NCBI RefSeq assembly: GCF_037126465.1
Contig: NW_026999295.1
Span: forward strand, 2,480,001 to 2,544,000
Source: Ornithodoros turicata
Lineage: Eukaryota > Arthropoda > Arachnida > Ixodida > Argasidae
Direction: 5' to 3'
Length of the DNA stretch: 64,000 nt
Position numbers and translations under genes: made by a program. The notes beneath the pieces are model-generated. The model ran no database searches. It saw only the letters and a list, made by a program, of their open reading frames with translations, and had not been told where the DNA came from. Positions 12,351-24,292 of the stretch are shown piece after piece (positions within the stretch are counted from its first letter, which is position 1; each line of letters begins with the position of its first letter).

Positions 12351-12728
12351 GGCAAACAAATCAGTCGTGTATCAGCAACGTCCGAACTGCGACAACGAAA
12401 TAAAATGTTGAAGCACTGAGATAATCGGCGATCATGCCGTTTTGCGTTTCGTGCACCTGTTTGTTTATTATGGGTTGTGGGAAAGGTTAGCAGAGGCAGG
12501 GCTCGTGACTCGCGATGTCCCGTCCAGCTTGCCTTTCTTCCGCGAAAATTAACGCCATCCAACTTCGGCGATATTGTATTTTCGCCATCGCATGACAAAT
12601 GCGGACTCCCCTGCTGTCGCCTAATGCGAATTTAACCTGCAAGAAATATCATTTCAAAAACTCTGATAAAACAGCATGTTACTGTGAAGGACGCATCGAA
12701 GTATACGCAGCATTTATGTACAGCCCTG

Positions 12729-14310
12729 ATCAAATCAAATCAAATCAAAATATTTTTATTTTGAGCCTTAGGTACGCATGATAGGTGTGGGACAGCGAGG
12801 ACAAAACGTGTGCTGCTGTCCCGAACATGATAGTACACAGCAATAAACGCACGTCTTGTGGGCCTACCGGGTTATAACCAGTTTGTAAACATAAACTATC
12901 ATAACAAAAAAGAAAAAAAAGAGAGAGAAAAAAAGTGATATCTGCATCAATTACACGCAAAAGTAACTTTGAGATACCACAAAAAAGGGGAGACACTATA
13001 TATCTATATCGATTAATACACAAAAGGATAGAACAAGGCTGACGTCCTTCCTATCACATCTCCGACAAAATGAAGACCTTCAAGTGTTTTTTAAAAGCTG
13101 GGAAATTATTCATTTGTCTATATTGTAATGGGAGTGCGTTCCATAGCTTTGGACCTTTGTACCCCATTTTTTGGAGTCCAACGTTAGTTGGACACTTGTT
13201 TGGACACAGTTTGGACACAGTTGGACACAGGTTTGTTGTGGCACTCTGAGATACATATCATTTCTTCTTAAACTGTAAGAGCAGGTAAAATACTCCAACT
13301 GAACCACGAAGGAAGTATGCTTTGAATAAACCGTACGGTGCATGAATAGTATCACCTTGTATTTGAGTAACGTAAAAATGTCCATGACGGATAATTCGGA
13401 GAATGCAAAGGAAATCGATTGTCTCGGTTCTATTCTCAGTATTACTCTCAAGGTGCGTTTCTGCAATACCAAAAGAGGTCGGAGAACATTCCGATAAGTT
13501 AAGTCATAAATTTCCAATGCATAATGCAGATGTGAATGAACTAGTGCATAATAAATTTTAAGAAGAATATTAACAGGAAATAGTGACGCCACTTTCGAGA
13601 GCGCCCGAAGGCCTGCCAGCATTTTTCGTTTCACGGCATTTACATGGTGTTGCCATGTGAGGTGTTCATTTAGTGTCACCCCTAGAAACTTCACTGAGTG
13701 GACGCGAGAAAGTACATGGGAATCAAAGTGGACTTGTAGGTTTTCTAAATCTACTAACCTCTGAGCTGGGTGGAAGACCACATAATTTGATTTAGTGAAA
13801 TTAGGTACTAACCGGTTCAAGGACAACGATAGTGATAGTTTGGATAGAATTCTATTCGCTTCTCGATATAGAGTTTCTGGTGTATCTGCGTCAACGAATA
13901 GATTAGTGTCATCTGCGTAAAGGGTGCAGTCTGTTGATAGAAACTCAGGGAGATCATTTACGTATATCGAGAACAGAAGTGGGCCCAAGATCGACCCCTG
14001 AGGAACACCCATTGTGCACTCGACAAAACTTGACTGGACTTTTCCAATCGTGACATATTGTTTTCTACCTTTCAAATAGCTGCTGATAAATTGAAGTGGT
14101 AAACCTCTTATCCCATATCTTTCAAGTTTCTGTAACAAGATATCATGATTAATAAGGTCAAACGCCCGTGTTAAGTCCACAAAGATACCCACCGTTAATC
14201 TTTTTGAATCTTGCTTGAAATGCTTTCTCTAATCCTCTCAATTACATTGCCGAGGGCTAATTCTGTGGATCTACCCTTCCTAAATCCAAATTGTGAGTCG
14301 GACAAAATAT
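12729..14310 (-). mobile_element. 5'-truncated LINE (CR1/L2-like), minus strand
   Basis: Minus-strand reverse transcriptase plus 3' UTR. The UTR ends in a short TTTGA repeat (plus strand ATCAAATCAAATCAAATCAA near 12730), a tail type seen in CR1/L2-like LINEs. The element is cut at the 5' side near 14310, inside the RT domain, so no endonuclease is present. Confidence 0.75.
13054..14310 (-). pseudogene. LINE reverse transcriptase, frameshifted
   Basis: Translation shows the RT blocks in order. FGFRKGRSTELAL lies near 14280, just before a frameshift near 14195. Then come FVDLTRAFD (block A), GVPQGSILGPLLFSIYVND (block B), YADDTNLFV (catalytic YADD), and VKFLGVTLNEHLTWQHHV. The main open part is 13110-14192 (360 codons). 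A second frameshift lies near 13180-13230, where a short TTGGACACA-type tandem repeat has expanded. After it the C-terminal LWNALPLQYR and FPAFKKHLKVF region reads in another frame to a stop at 13054. Catalytic residues are kept but the gene is broken. Confidence 0.8.
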
Positions 14311-16970
14311 TATTATTTTCAAGATAAGATGATGATGATGGTAGCGGTCTGATTCTGACGGCACGTCTTGCATTCTCCCATCAACGCTCATATTGCATGC
14401 GATGAGAGGTAAAAGCATGGGTAACCATTGACCCATTGACCACAAACCTTAAAAACTGGTAAAATTCTGTAAAATGATGAATCACGAATCACGCCGCTTG
14501 TTTGAGATCCATGATCCACATCCTCTCGCCTCGTCGTTTCGTACCGAGAATGAATGGTTCGTTCTTTGCGAACGAATCTGTAGCTTGAACTGAGTGAATC
14601 GATTCACCTCCCCTAAAAATATTCGTTCATTGATTTACTTATATTGAGGGTCCTCAAAAACTACGAAAAAAAAAGAAGAAGGAAACATATCGATTTCAAA
14701 ACAATTTCATTCCCCGCATCACCACCAGCAATCAGGTAGAGTATTGCCCCTGGCGATGAAACTCCCAATTCATCATCTCCAGTGGCGTCGGAACTATTTT
14801 TCCACTGGGGGAGAAGAAGGAGGAAAAAGGGGGGAAGAAAAAAACATAAACATAGTCATCATTATCATCTTTTATTTTCCTTCAGGGCTCATGTAGGCGA
14901 TACAGGGGTGGTACACCATTTGAAAACATGCTCCAGGAAAATTACGACCTGTGTATACTTGCACAGCATACATAAACTAACATTGCAGAAGCAATGTGTA
15001 TGAATGTGTATGAAGTGAATTCAGTGAGAAGATAATGTTAATATAATATGTTTTCCAGTCAAGGATATTTCTTGAGCTTGTTGCCAGTGCGGCAGCTCGA
15101 ACAATGGAAGACGCAACAGAAGGAACATGAAATGCATGTCTGCGTGGGAGCAGCGGTACGGAACGAAGATTTGATTACCCGTTGTCTCTAACTCTTCTCT
15201 AACTTACCTCCCCCCAAAAAAGGGGTCTAAACGAAAATTCGCCCAAGAACTTGTCACCCTATGGCAATGCCCTTTGTCTGGGGGAGCCGTGCTACATCAT
15301 TTGTAAATGAACGGGAGCTGTCGCTCCTCTTGCTTCCCCTTTCCGGCGTCCCTGATCATCTTGCAATAAAGTTGTTATTGTTCAAAACAAATGACAGAGG
15401 TCGAGACTGCGCCATCTTTGATTGCGAACTGCAATCACATCACGGATCTCCAGTGACGTGCGCATGCGCGCACACGGAGTGGTCATATAGTGGTGTGGTA
15501 TGGTGAGGGCATGGCAGCGCGAAAGCGGGACTGCATCAAACAAATCAAATATCTGTCCGTCTGAACATTTTGATTCAGTTTGAGTGGTTTGAGTCCTATC
15601 TTTTGAACGAATCAGTAAAACGAACTGAATCAAATGAATCGATTCATTAAAAAGTGTCATATGGCCCATCACTATAAACAGACTGATTAGTCCGTTGGAA
15701 GGTTGCCAGATAGCAAAAAGTGCACGTCGCCAAGTTGTTAGCACAGGTAGCCAAAATGTAGCCAACCAGGCATATTTATTGTAGCCAAAGAGTAGCCAAC
15801 GTTCCCCGACGTTTACCTTTGCTTTTTCACCTTTGCCTCTCGTAGTGAGTTTGACTGACGAACTGAGTGAAATGTTCATGTGTGCTGTGCATGGAATCAC
15901 ATTCCGACGACTGATGAAGCACCAGCGTCTGTAGGCTTTTCTCCCGAACTCTAGACAGAGAATGTGCCTTATATATCCAATTACGGAATTCATTGATGTA
16001 GTACTTATGACGGGATGCTGTAGCATTTAGTATAGAGGTAATTAAATGCACAAGAGGGTGGCTGTAGTCATTACCGTATTCCTCCAGTTGTACTTTGCTC
16101 TCTGCCGCCGTAAAGTACATCACTGCCGAACTTGCCGGGAAGCTGTCACTGTACCGTGGTGAACTGCATGGATGTGGTGGTGCTTTCTTTCGTTTCTTTC
16201 TTTTTTCTTCCAGGGAGGAGAAAGAGACGAAGTATACAGAGGACTCCTTAGAAAGTGTGCTTAAAAAGGCAACAAATATCATATCCTTGCGTTATGCGGG
16301 CAGTAGAAACTTCGAAGGGTGGAACTATTTTGCAGCGCGGACGAAGCGGCATGCGATGCGATGCGGAAAATGTATGCCTTGTATTGGACCACTCTGTGCT
16401 ACAGAACATGTTGGATCAGATTTAATCAATTGGAAATCAGCGTTTCGCATTGGTATTCATTAAGCCAATTCATTGAATTGGTTATTTATTACTTGGATGC
16501 GATCTTCGCCATCCAACACGATGGAGCACGATGTCACAAAGGTAGCATCCCTGCAGAACTCCAGATTCCGTCAATAAGAAACGTGTACTTGGGGTGTACA
16601 CATTTAACAAACTGGCTCTCTGATTTCTCAATGAATCTCATTGAAATTGGTGAGATAATTCAGTGATACGTATCATATCTTCTAGTTCCGGCAGGAAAGT
16701 GTACCTAGACATGTAGTTTTGCGCGTTCTGTTCTATAGGGAGGTATTATAGGAGATGTATGAACACTTGTTGGCCTTCTCAAAACTTATTGGCCTAAACT
16801 CATACAAAACTATTATTCTCAGATCGAAATTATACGGTTAATTAAAAGTAACACCAGTATTTGAACCCTCTCCAGTTACACCACGCATTCACCGTAAGGA
16901 CTAGCGGCCGGGAGTTGCTCGCGTATGATAGCCACAGTCGCTATTGCCTGATTAAAACTAAACTGATCGT
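14311..16970. other. no gene seen; short dispersed repeats
   Basis: Two related blocks, 14530-14610 and 15560-15660, contain GAATCGATTCA palindromes and GTTCGTTCTTTGCGAACG-like motifs. At 15738-15800 the octamer GTAGCCAA recurs four times. Open frames here (for example 214 codons minus at 15382-16026) show no family motifs. Confidence 0.5.
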
Positions 16971-17185
16971 CATTGTCGTTCTCTTCTTCATTCAGTATAT
17001 ATACGCACACACATATACAGGGTGTCCCAGAAAACGTGTCATTGAATTATAATAAAAAAAAAAAAACTACGCCACCTAGAATCATGCGGTCAACGGCATT
17101 TGTTCTTATTAGATTTTTGCCACCTCCTGATGTGAATGTCATGTATTGTAAATATAATTATGTAAACATGTATATATTTTATGTA

Positions 17186-17189
<4 letters not shown>

Positions 17190-17222
<33 letters not shown>
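17190..17222. repeat. (TA)n microsatellite
   Basis: Alternating TA run just left of the inner MITE; probably the insertion target or an expansion of it. Confidence 0.9.
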
Positions 17223-17223
<1 letters not shown>

Positions 17224-17226
<3 letters not shown>

Positions 17227-18119
17227 GGTGTTTCAAAAAACGTGTCATTCGGACTTCATAAAAAAACGGGGCGACGGAAAAATACGGGGTAAACGGCATT
17301 TGTGTGGCAACTGAATTTGCCACCTTGAAAAAATATTTTCATTTGATTTTAATTAAAATAAATTGAATTTCTTTAATTGAACTCCAAAATTTCCCAAGTC
17401 AACCTAACGTTTTTTTTACAGAATTAGAGAGCCCGTAGCGAACTTAGTCAGATCCACCAAGAAATTCGCTCGATATTGCAAATGGAACTGCCCAAAAAAA
17501 GTCCCGAAATTGAGGCTTCAAAGTTTCGGGTATTCAACGGCGCACCAAATCAGACGCAAAGATTCGTGGAGAGGAGGGCATGCTCCTGCCCCATTGAAAG
17601 ATAGAAGGTCGAAAAAATACAGGGCGGGAAAAAAGAGGCGGAATCATTTTTGTTTGCCGCTTATCAACGTATGGTGGAATGTCACCTGCCTTGTTATCTG
17701 CGCGTCTTGTGCTGCACGCCGGTCCGGCGATAAACTGTTCTAGCTTCGTGGGGGCAGGAGCATGTCCTGCCCTCCGCGCATTTTTCCGACTGATTTGGTG
17801 CGCTGTTGAATACCCGAAACTCTGAAGCCTCAACTTCGGGACTTTTTTTGGGCAGTACCCTTCGCAATATCGAGCGGATTTCTTGGTGGATCTGACAAAG
17901 TTCGCTACAGGCTCTCTAATTCTGTAAAAAAAACGTTAGGTTGACTTGGGAAATTTTGGAGTTCAATTAAAGAAATTCAATTTATGTTAATTAAAATCAA
18001 ATTAAAATAGTTTTGCAAGATGGCAAATTCAGTTGCCACACAAGTGCCCTTTACCCCGTATTTTTCCGTTGCCCCGTTTTTTTATGAAGTCTGAATGACA
18101 CGTTTTTTGAAACACCCTG
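17224..18119. mobile_element. inner palindromic MITE inserted in the outer one
   Basis: Left end CAGGGTGTTTCAAAAAACG and right end CGTTTTTTGAAACACCCTG are perfect inverted repeats. The arms run about 365 bp each (17224-17590 and 17750-18119) around a loop of about 160 bp. It sits in a TA-rich stretch, so the target duplication cannot be read. Its TIR resembles the outer element's (CAGGGTGT...AACGTGTCATT), so the two are related families. Confidence 0.85.
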
Positions 18120-18867
18120 TATATATTATGTAAATAAATATATAATGAACTGAACTCGGAAATTTGCCAAGTAAAGGTGACTTTTTTTCCCCACCAATAT
18201 GAAGAGCGTGCCAAATTCACTCAAATTCATGGTAATTGACAGTGATATTCACGAGCTATCTCATCGGAAAAAATAACCGAATATCATGCTCTTCGGAGCA
18301 CCGGACCATAACGCGCGATGACTTTTTGAGCGCAATCGCTCCGAGTCCGACGAAAGGAGGTTCAAAAGCCAGCCCACAGAGTGATAGTAGAAAAAGTAAC
18401 AGTTCCTAAAATTGGGAGAGGGAAAGCATTATCCCAGCGAAAGTCGGACGCGATAAGCCATGCCTGTGTTATCTCTTTCTACGATGCCGGGCTGTGCTGG
18501 GTTTCCAACCTCCTTTTGTCGGACTGACAAAGATTGCGCTGAAAAATTCATCGCGCGCTATTCTGTGGGAGCTCCGTAGAGCATGATGTTCGGCTATTTT
18601 TTCAGATGGGATAGCTTCTCCCTGTCAAATATCAGTAATTTGAGCAATTTAGACACTCTCTTCACATTGGTGGGGTAAAAGTGACCTTTACTTGGCAAAT
18701 TTCCCACTTAAGCTTGCAAAAATTTACATAATTAAACTTACGTAACACGACATTCACATCAGGAGGTGGCAAAAACACCGTAAGAACAAATGCCATTGAC
18801 CGGATGACTCAGGTGGTGTAGTTTTTTTTTTATTATAATTCAATGACACGTTTTCTGGGACACCCAG

Positions 18868-19990
18868 TATACACTATTCTCTCGTGGGCGTCGCCATACT
18901 GAGAGCGCGGCGTCGTCTAGCCCGGGGAGCGCGTTAAAAACCGTTTACCGCGCAAGCCATGGAGAAGGAGAGCACACGTGCCGTGTGCTTCCTTCCTGGT
19001 ACCGCTTTCCTCCTCTCGGGCTTGTGCTGTAAAAGCGCCGGGTGTGAGGCTACCTGGAAAACGGTGCATACGATGGATGGTGATGTGGATGATCTTAAGC
19101 CACTTAATTCGGTAATCGTCAGTGTAGCGCATTTATCGCATGCCCGATGTTGTTGCAGTTGAAGTTTTCCGTTAGTTGTCACCAAGGAGGATGAACGCCA
19201 ACCGTAACAAAGCCCGATGTCAATTGATGTTCTGAGGTTGGAACACAAAAGAAAGGACAAACACACAAAGCCTCAAGTGCCTAAGAACAGCGGTAACAGA
19301 GGTCATTGGTATTCGGTCTTTGACATGGCTGGCTGGCTAATTCTCTATACATGGCGATGGCACGTAACGCAACGAGTTGAAATACATCGTTCGTTTTACT
19401 TTCCTGGTATATTGCGACGGAAAAATCATAGCTATAATAATGTTTCTTTTCTCTCGACACATTGGACGGATAGTCTAAAATTGAAGTCTGGATAAGTCAT
19501 ACGGGAAGGTTTCTTCCCATGTTGTCTTTTAAAGGAACTGTAAAGTGAAATTTGACCCCCTGTTTATGTGTGCGATCTGGTAGCGTTTGCCTGTGTGATG
19601 CCTCACGTAGAGCGTAAGCACTCAAAGCGGGTTAATTATTACACAACATAAACTAGAAAAATGAAATCGGACGGTAGGTTGCGCCCCGTAACAGCTAAAA
19701 AGTCATTATGGGAGTACTCCTGTCACATGATACCTAAGTAATACACAATGAACTTACGACCGGCTACTAATCTCCAATAAACACTACTTTTAGAATCACA
19801 AGAATTAGTGAGACAATTCTTCAAAGTGTCGAAGAAACAGTATGCCAAAACACTGTCAGCGCGGTCAGCGCCCTCTGTCTGCTCTTCTCCCAACCATATT
19901 GCACGGCGACGGCGTTTATTGCGGCCTTGCGAGGTTTGTGTACGCAAAAAAGTTCGTTTCCTGCCGAAATTGAACAAAGCTTCACCTGAC
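18868..19990. other. no confirmed gene; possible 5' region of THAP locus
   Basis: An ATG at 18959 in good context opens a 67-codon frame with a short hydrophobic stretch and a GTAATC donor-like site after 19110, but there is no support for a downstream exon. Positions 19840-19990 are GC-rich and precede the THAP exon. Confidence 0.4.
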
Positions 19991-19994
19991 AGCG

Positions 19995-20278
19995 ATGCCA
20001 GGTATCTACTGTAATGTTCGGGGATACACCAAGTGTGCTCTTTGGACAAGGGACGTTGTGTACCACAAGATTCCAATGGAAAATGCACGGAAACGAAAGT
20101 TGTTGCAAGCGATTGGTTAAGACATTCGTGAGCCACGCTGTATTTGCTCAACCCATTTCTCTGACGAGTCGTACGAAATGGAGCAGCGGACGGTTGAAAA
20201 CTTCTCACACGGACGGCAGCCCCGACACCAGTGTTTCAACATGTGACGTCTGACGATGGGAACACCAATGCAGACGAG
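19995..20278 (+). pseudogene. THAP-domain exon with in-frame stops
   Basis: Translation from ATG at 19995 gives MPGIYCNVRGYTKCALWT, then VVYHKIPMENARKRKLLQAI, a stop (TAA), then REPRCICSTHFSDESYE. This is the THAP zinc-finger layout: N-terminal MPG.YC, the 'hHKIP' core, 'R..L..AI', 'CS.HF....Y'. THAP domains bind DNA in host regulators and in P-element-like transposases. The stop falls where the family has a charged or Trp residue, and a second stop follows. The frame ends at a donor-like GAG|GTATGT. Either a pseudogene or a dead transposase start. Confidence 0.7.
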
Positions 20279-20475
20279 GTATGTATTTATCGATACACAG
20301 GAATAATACATATGTGTGGTTCACTTGAAATTCAAATCGATCTTTGTGGTGCCTACGCTGCGTAATGTACCAAACGCAATATCCCCCTTCCCCTGGGGAG
20401 CCCTGAGCTCTCGCAGGAGAATATAAGTGTCAAATGAATTATGCGCTATAGATACTGACCGCATTCTTCATTCAT

Positions 20476-20619
20476 ATCAGCGACACAGGCTTCCATCGTG
20501 ACTGACAAGAATGTGAAACTCAGAAGTAAAAGCGTGTCACCTCATGATTTACCGTCAACACCTCTCAACCTTTATCCAGTGATGAATTCAACACCTATTG
20601 TCCATACACACTCATGCTC
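20476..20619 (+). other. possible second exon of the THAP locus
   Basis: Between an acceptor-like TCATATCAG and a donor-like CACAG|GTGGGT, one frame is open: ATQASIVTDKNVKLRSKSV, then a Ser/Pro/Thr-rich stretch. That linker composition is common after THAP domains. It does not join in frame to the exon at 19995 as it stands, which fits a decayed gene. Confidence 0.3.
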
Positions 20620-21829
20620 ACAGGTGGGTCAAGCTCTTGTTTTGTTTGACATTTTAACTTCTGCATGACTTGCAGGTGCATGATATGACAATATCTGCAC
20701 CCAGTGATTTCCCCAGAATTCACTCCTGGGGGGGTGCCGAGCTTTCAAGGGGGGGGGGGGGTATGTTTGGTGAAGGTTTCACTTACGGAATTTTTCTTAG
20801 ACACGGAAAGAATCGTGGCACAATGGTGACATATCTGCACAGCTTTCCCGTTTTAATTGTACATGTTATTACGTTAGAACACAGTACAGTATAATACAGA
20901 TTCATTATGAACGGCATTTCAACATTAAGATGCATAATCACACGACCGACAAAGAAAAAAGACTAGCATCTTGTCTCACGAAGCTCAATGAATACCTAGC
21001 AACCAATGGTGAAAACCTTAGACGAAAAAAGCAGAATACCTTGCGTAAATGGTTCTTGATGATCCACATTCAGTTTCCGTGCCCGCACGCATTTTTGCTC
21101 CTAAATTGAGCAAATATATGAGAGCTATATGAGAGCTGTATGAGCTATGGAGAGCTATATGAGCTCCTGAGCTGGGTGGGGTCATCTGAGAAATTTCAGG
21201 GGGGGGGGGGGGGTTGCAAAAATGCAGGCAGGGTGTAGGGAAATCCCTGTCTGCACCACTGGTGGAACCAGCTGCTGAGTCATTCTGGAAATCTGAAGAC
21301 AACAGTTTTAATGGCCTGCTGATACAAGTTTGCAGATACCAAAAGCTCTTCTACTTTGCAGTGTTGTGCCCTCTGCTTCACCAGACCAGAAGAAGTACAT
21401 CAAATGTGCATCATATTCAGAACTTCCGGTGCATCTCACAAAGTGGCCACAGATGTTCGCGTCACGCTTCTCACCACAAAAGCCGAGTGCCCAAGTGAAC
21501 ACAATTTATCTTGGAAACGTCGGCCAGAAGTGAACTAGATGGCTGCAGGGAACATTCTGCTGTCCTGCACAATCCTTTTCAATGGGACCAGTGCAGCCAA
21601 GGTGTGAATTCATAGCGTCTTATGTTTTCACAGATTCAAATGACACCTTGTAGTATTTGCTGTTGACCAGGTTCCGTGGTTACTCGAGCTGATTAATATT
21701 AAAGTCACCTCAACAGACCTCACCTACAACACCTACCAGAAAGGTCGCAGGCTCCATTTCGCGACACAGATAGGATTATCAGAACTCACGGTCATGAGAG
21801 ACTGAAACATCCAAATAATCTTACTGAAA

Positions 21830-21863
21830 CACAAGCTTTCGAATTCAGTCTGTTCTTCATTAG
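21830..21863 (-). ncRNA. hammerhead-ribozyme-like motif (degenerate), minus
   Basis: Minus strand: CCTAATGAAG, a short stem region, then TTCGAAAGCTTGTG. This is the CUGANGA/stem II/GAAA pattern found in Penelope-like retroelement terminal repeats, with one change in the CUGANGA box. It shares CGAAAGCTTGT with the motif at 23262 in opposite orientation. Confidence 0.3.
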
Positions 21864-22005
21864 GCATGATATAGACACACATGGTACAGATATTTATACT
21901 GATGTACATTAGAGAAAGGGAACAAAGGAGGTAGTGCGGAGGAAATCTAAATTCTTGTTAGAAAGTATTGAGGGCACGAAAAAATAATACAAAACAAAGC
22001 ACAGA

Positions 22006-22966
22006 GGCTTTGCGTAGTTGAATTTTCTGTTACAATAGTTATATATGCAACAACAATGACGATTTTTTCTCGTAACTGTTACCACATACATAAAATGTTT
22101 TTGCGTTCTAGTGTTGCAATGTGGAACATAGAAATTAAGCCTTGATACGATCGCAGCTGAATCGATATATATCTATATCAATATATAAATCGATTATAGA
22201 CCAGGTGATAGTATGTTCTCTTAGAGCATATGGACTGGAACGTGTTTGTGGCAAACACCTGTGCACTGAACAGAATTTAAAAAAACGCATACATACATTG
22301 CGTTTCTGGTTGGCGCGAAGTAGCACTTGCAAATTGATATGAATACAGTATGGGGATGTTCTCCTTCATTGTTTGCTTGTTCACTGCTATCACTTGTATG
22401 CTCATTCATAAACACAGTGATCAATAAAGCAACATTACAAGCTTTGATGTCTGTAAAATGTATTTTGCTGTGTAATGGCTGTAATGTAATGGCTTTGCGT
22501 AGTTGAATTTTCTGTTACAATAATTATATATGCAACAACAATGACGATTTCTCGTAACTGTTACCACATACATAAAATATTTTTGGGTTCTAGTGTTGCA
22601 ATGTGGAACATAGAAATTAAGCCTTGATACGATCGCAGCTGAATCGATATATATCTATATCAATATATAAATCGATTATAGACCAGGTGATAGTATGTTC
22701 TCTTAGAGCATATGGACTGGAACGTGTTTGTGGCAAACACCTGTGCACTGAACAGAATTTAAAAAAACGCATACATACATTGCGTTTCTGGTTGGCGCGA
22801 AGTAGCACTTGCAAATTGATATGAATACAGTATGGGGATGTTCTCCTTCATTGTTTGCTTGTTCACTGCTATCACTTGTATGCTCATTCATAAACACAGT
22901 GATCAATAAAGCAACATTACAAGCTTTGATGTCTGTAGAATGTATTTTACTGTGTAATGGCTGTCT
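22006..22966. repeat. 482-bp direct tandem duplication (two copies)
   Basis: Copy 1 about 22006-22490 and copy 2 about 22491-22966 are nearly identical. Differences include a 3-base indel in the TTTTTT run near 22068 and a few substitutions. Both begin GGCTTTGCGTAGTTGAATTT. The copies contain no recognised gene. Confidence 0.95.
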
Positions 22967-23235
22967 GGTTATTCCAGAAGGGTATATGGTAGACCTCTAT
23001 TGGTCATGAAAGGGATACTGGTGTGATCAAGCAGTGTTCACGACCAAACCATCCAGTGTACTGAAAGCGAATAAACATATACATGGTCAGACAGCACCTA
23101 CTGCATCACACGTCAAAAAGGCAAAAACCTTTGTATGCCTCAGAAGGAAAGTTTTCCCTTATGGCATGTACAGCACATGCTTCGAGGACTTTTCTGCAGT
23201 GCTTTCAGCTTTCCTAATGGTCCCCAGAGGCAGTG

Positions 23236-23293
23236 GAGGTTCACGCTTCCTCAGGTCCTACCTGAGGAAGCGTGGACCTCCACGCGAAAGCTT
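23236..23293 (+). ncRNA. hairpin and hammerhead-like motif, plus
   Basis: Two overlapping structures. GGAGGTTCACGCTTCCTCAG and CTGAGGAAGCGTGGACCTCC form a 20-bp hairpin with one mismatch. The right half also reads CTGAGGA, a GCGTGG/CCACGC stem with ACCT loop, then GAAAGC: the CUGANGA-stem II-GAAA core of hammerhead ribozymes with one extra base. Such cores are known in Penelope-like elements; activity is not shown. Confidence 0.35.
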
Positions 23294-24002
23294 GTACAAG
23301 TTAAAGGATAACGGAAACGAAATTTGTCCATTGCAAAAAGGGGACCGAACAAGGTGTAAATATTATGTAAAATTATGGTGCCACTAGTATTTTGCAAGTA
23401 CGCTGAGTGGATGGCCATATTTCTGACGATTACGAGAGCGCTGGGCCGCCCACTCGACACGATCGCCCATGGAGAGCGCCAAGCATTGCGGGAAAATCAG
23501 AGGAGCGCGTGACGCCAAATATCTCTCGCGCTCCATGTGTGGCTGCCCGGCACAAACACGGCGAATTCTGAATAACGCCTGAAAATGTTTGATTCGAAGA
23601 TCTCGTGGAAGTCTGAAGACAATATATCCTATAAGAGATGGGTTCGTACATGCTTCTTCGTCTCCGTTCTTTCCCCGTAGCAGGAATTAGACGTACGCCG
23701 AAACACCAAATGAAATGAAGCGAAATGAAAGTCAGGAACTCCAACAGGAGAGCCAACGTGCGTCACTTCCGTGGTCTGCTACGGCGGCGCGGCGACGCTC
23801 ACCAGGGGCTCAGAGTGCTCCACGGCCGAATGTTATATCGCGATTGTGGCGGCATTTCAACTAATATACGCAAATCTAAGTCGAATTCCGGTTTGTTTTG
23901 GTACACGTCGCAATATGAGGCAAATAGCTTTGCAGCCATTTTCGTTTCCGTCGTCTTTTAACAAAAATCTTCAGTGTCGGTTTCTGTATTTTGTTTATGT
24001 AT

Positions 24003-24045
24003 GTTTGTTTTGTTGTTTGTTTGTTTGTTTGTTTGTTTTGTTTGT
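24003..24045. repeat. (TTTG)n microsatellite
   Basis: TTTG repeats with single-base interruptions. Confidence 0.9.
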
Positions 24046-24292
24046 CTGTGTTTTGTGTCACGCGCGGTGCAACTATGGTGAGCTAGAAGGACTGGTGTGC
24101 TTACCGGCCTATCCAATGCATGGGAGCGCTTGGTCGCGGAAATGGCACCCGGTGACGTAAGATTGTTTACATGGATGCGCTGACGCTCGCTGCGCACCTT
24201 GCGGAACGATTTTTGTGGTGCTCGGAGGGGCTCTTCTGCTTCGAGTCACGTGCCTTCCCGTGAAACGCGGAACCTTGCACCGTGCCGACTAA

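Larger units (their letters stand above)
17018..18867. mobile_element. outer palindromic MITE, split by a nested element
   Basis: Left end CAGGGTGTCCCAGAAAACG and right end CGTTTTCTGGGACACCCAG are inverted copies. The arms continue through CCACCTCCTGATGTGAATGT near 17119 and its complement near 18760. AAATTTGCCAAGTAAAGGT near 18161 likewise pairs with its complement near 18690. Flanking TATA on both sides suggests a short TA-type target duplication. Without the insertion at 17224-18119 the element is about 950 bp. No transposase frame. Confidence 0.8.

Noticed and set aside
15382..16282. Minus-strand frames of 214 and 151 codons
   Set aside because: No family motif, no supporting splice structure, overlapping frames on both strands and composition like the surrounding spacer.
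18959..19110. Possible first exon MEKESTRAVCFLPGTAFLL
   Set aside because: Good start context and a hydrophobic stretch, but the donor is weak and no following exon was found.
20700..21265. Long G runs with AATTTCAGGGGG and TTGCAAAAA motifs, also inverted near 38670-38720
   Set aside because: They look like fragments of one repeat family, but I could not define ends, target duplication or coding content, so no element is called.
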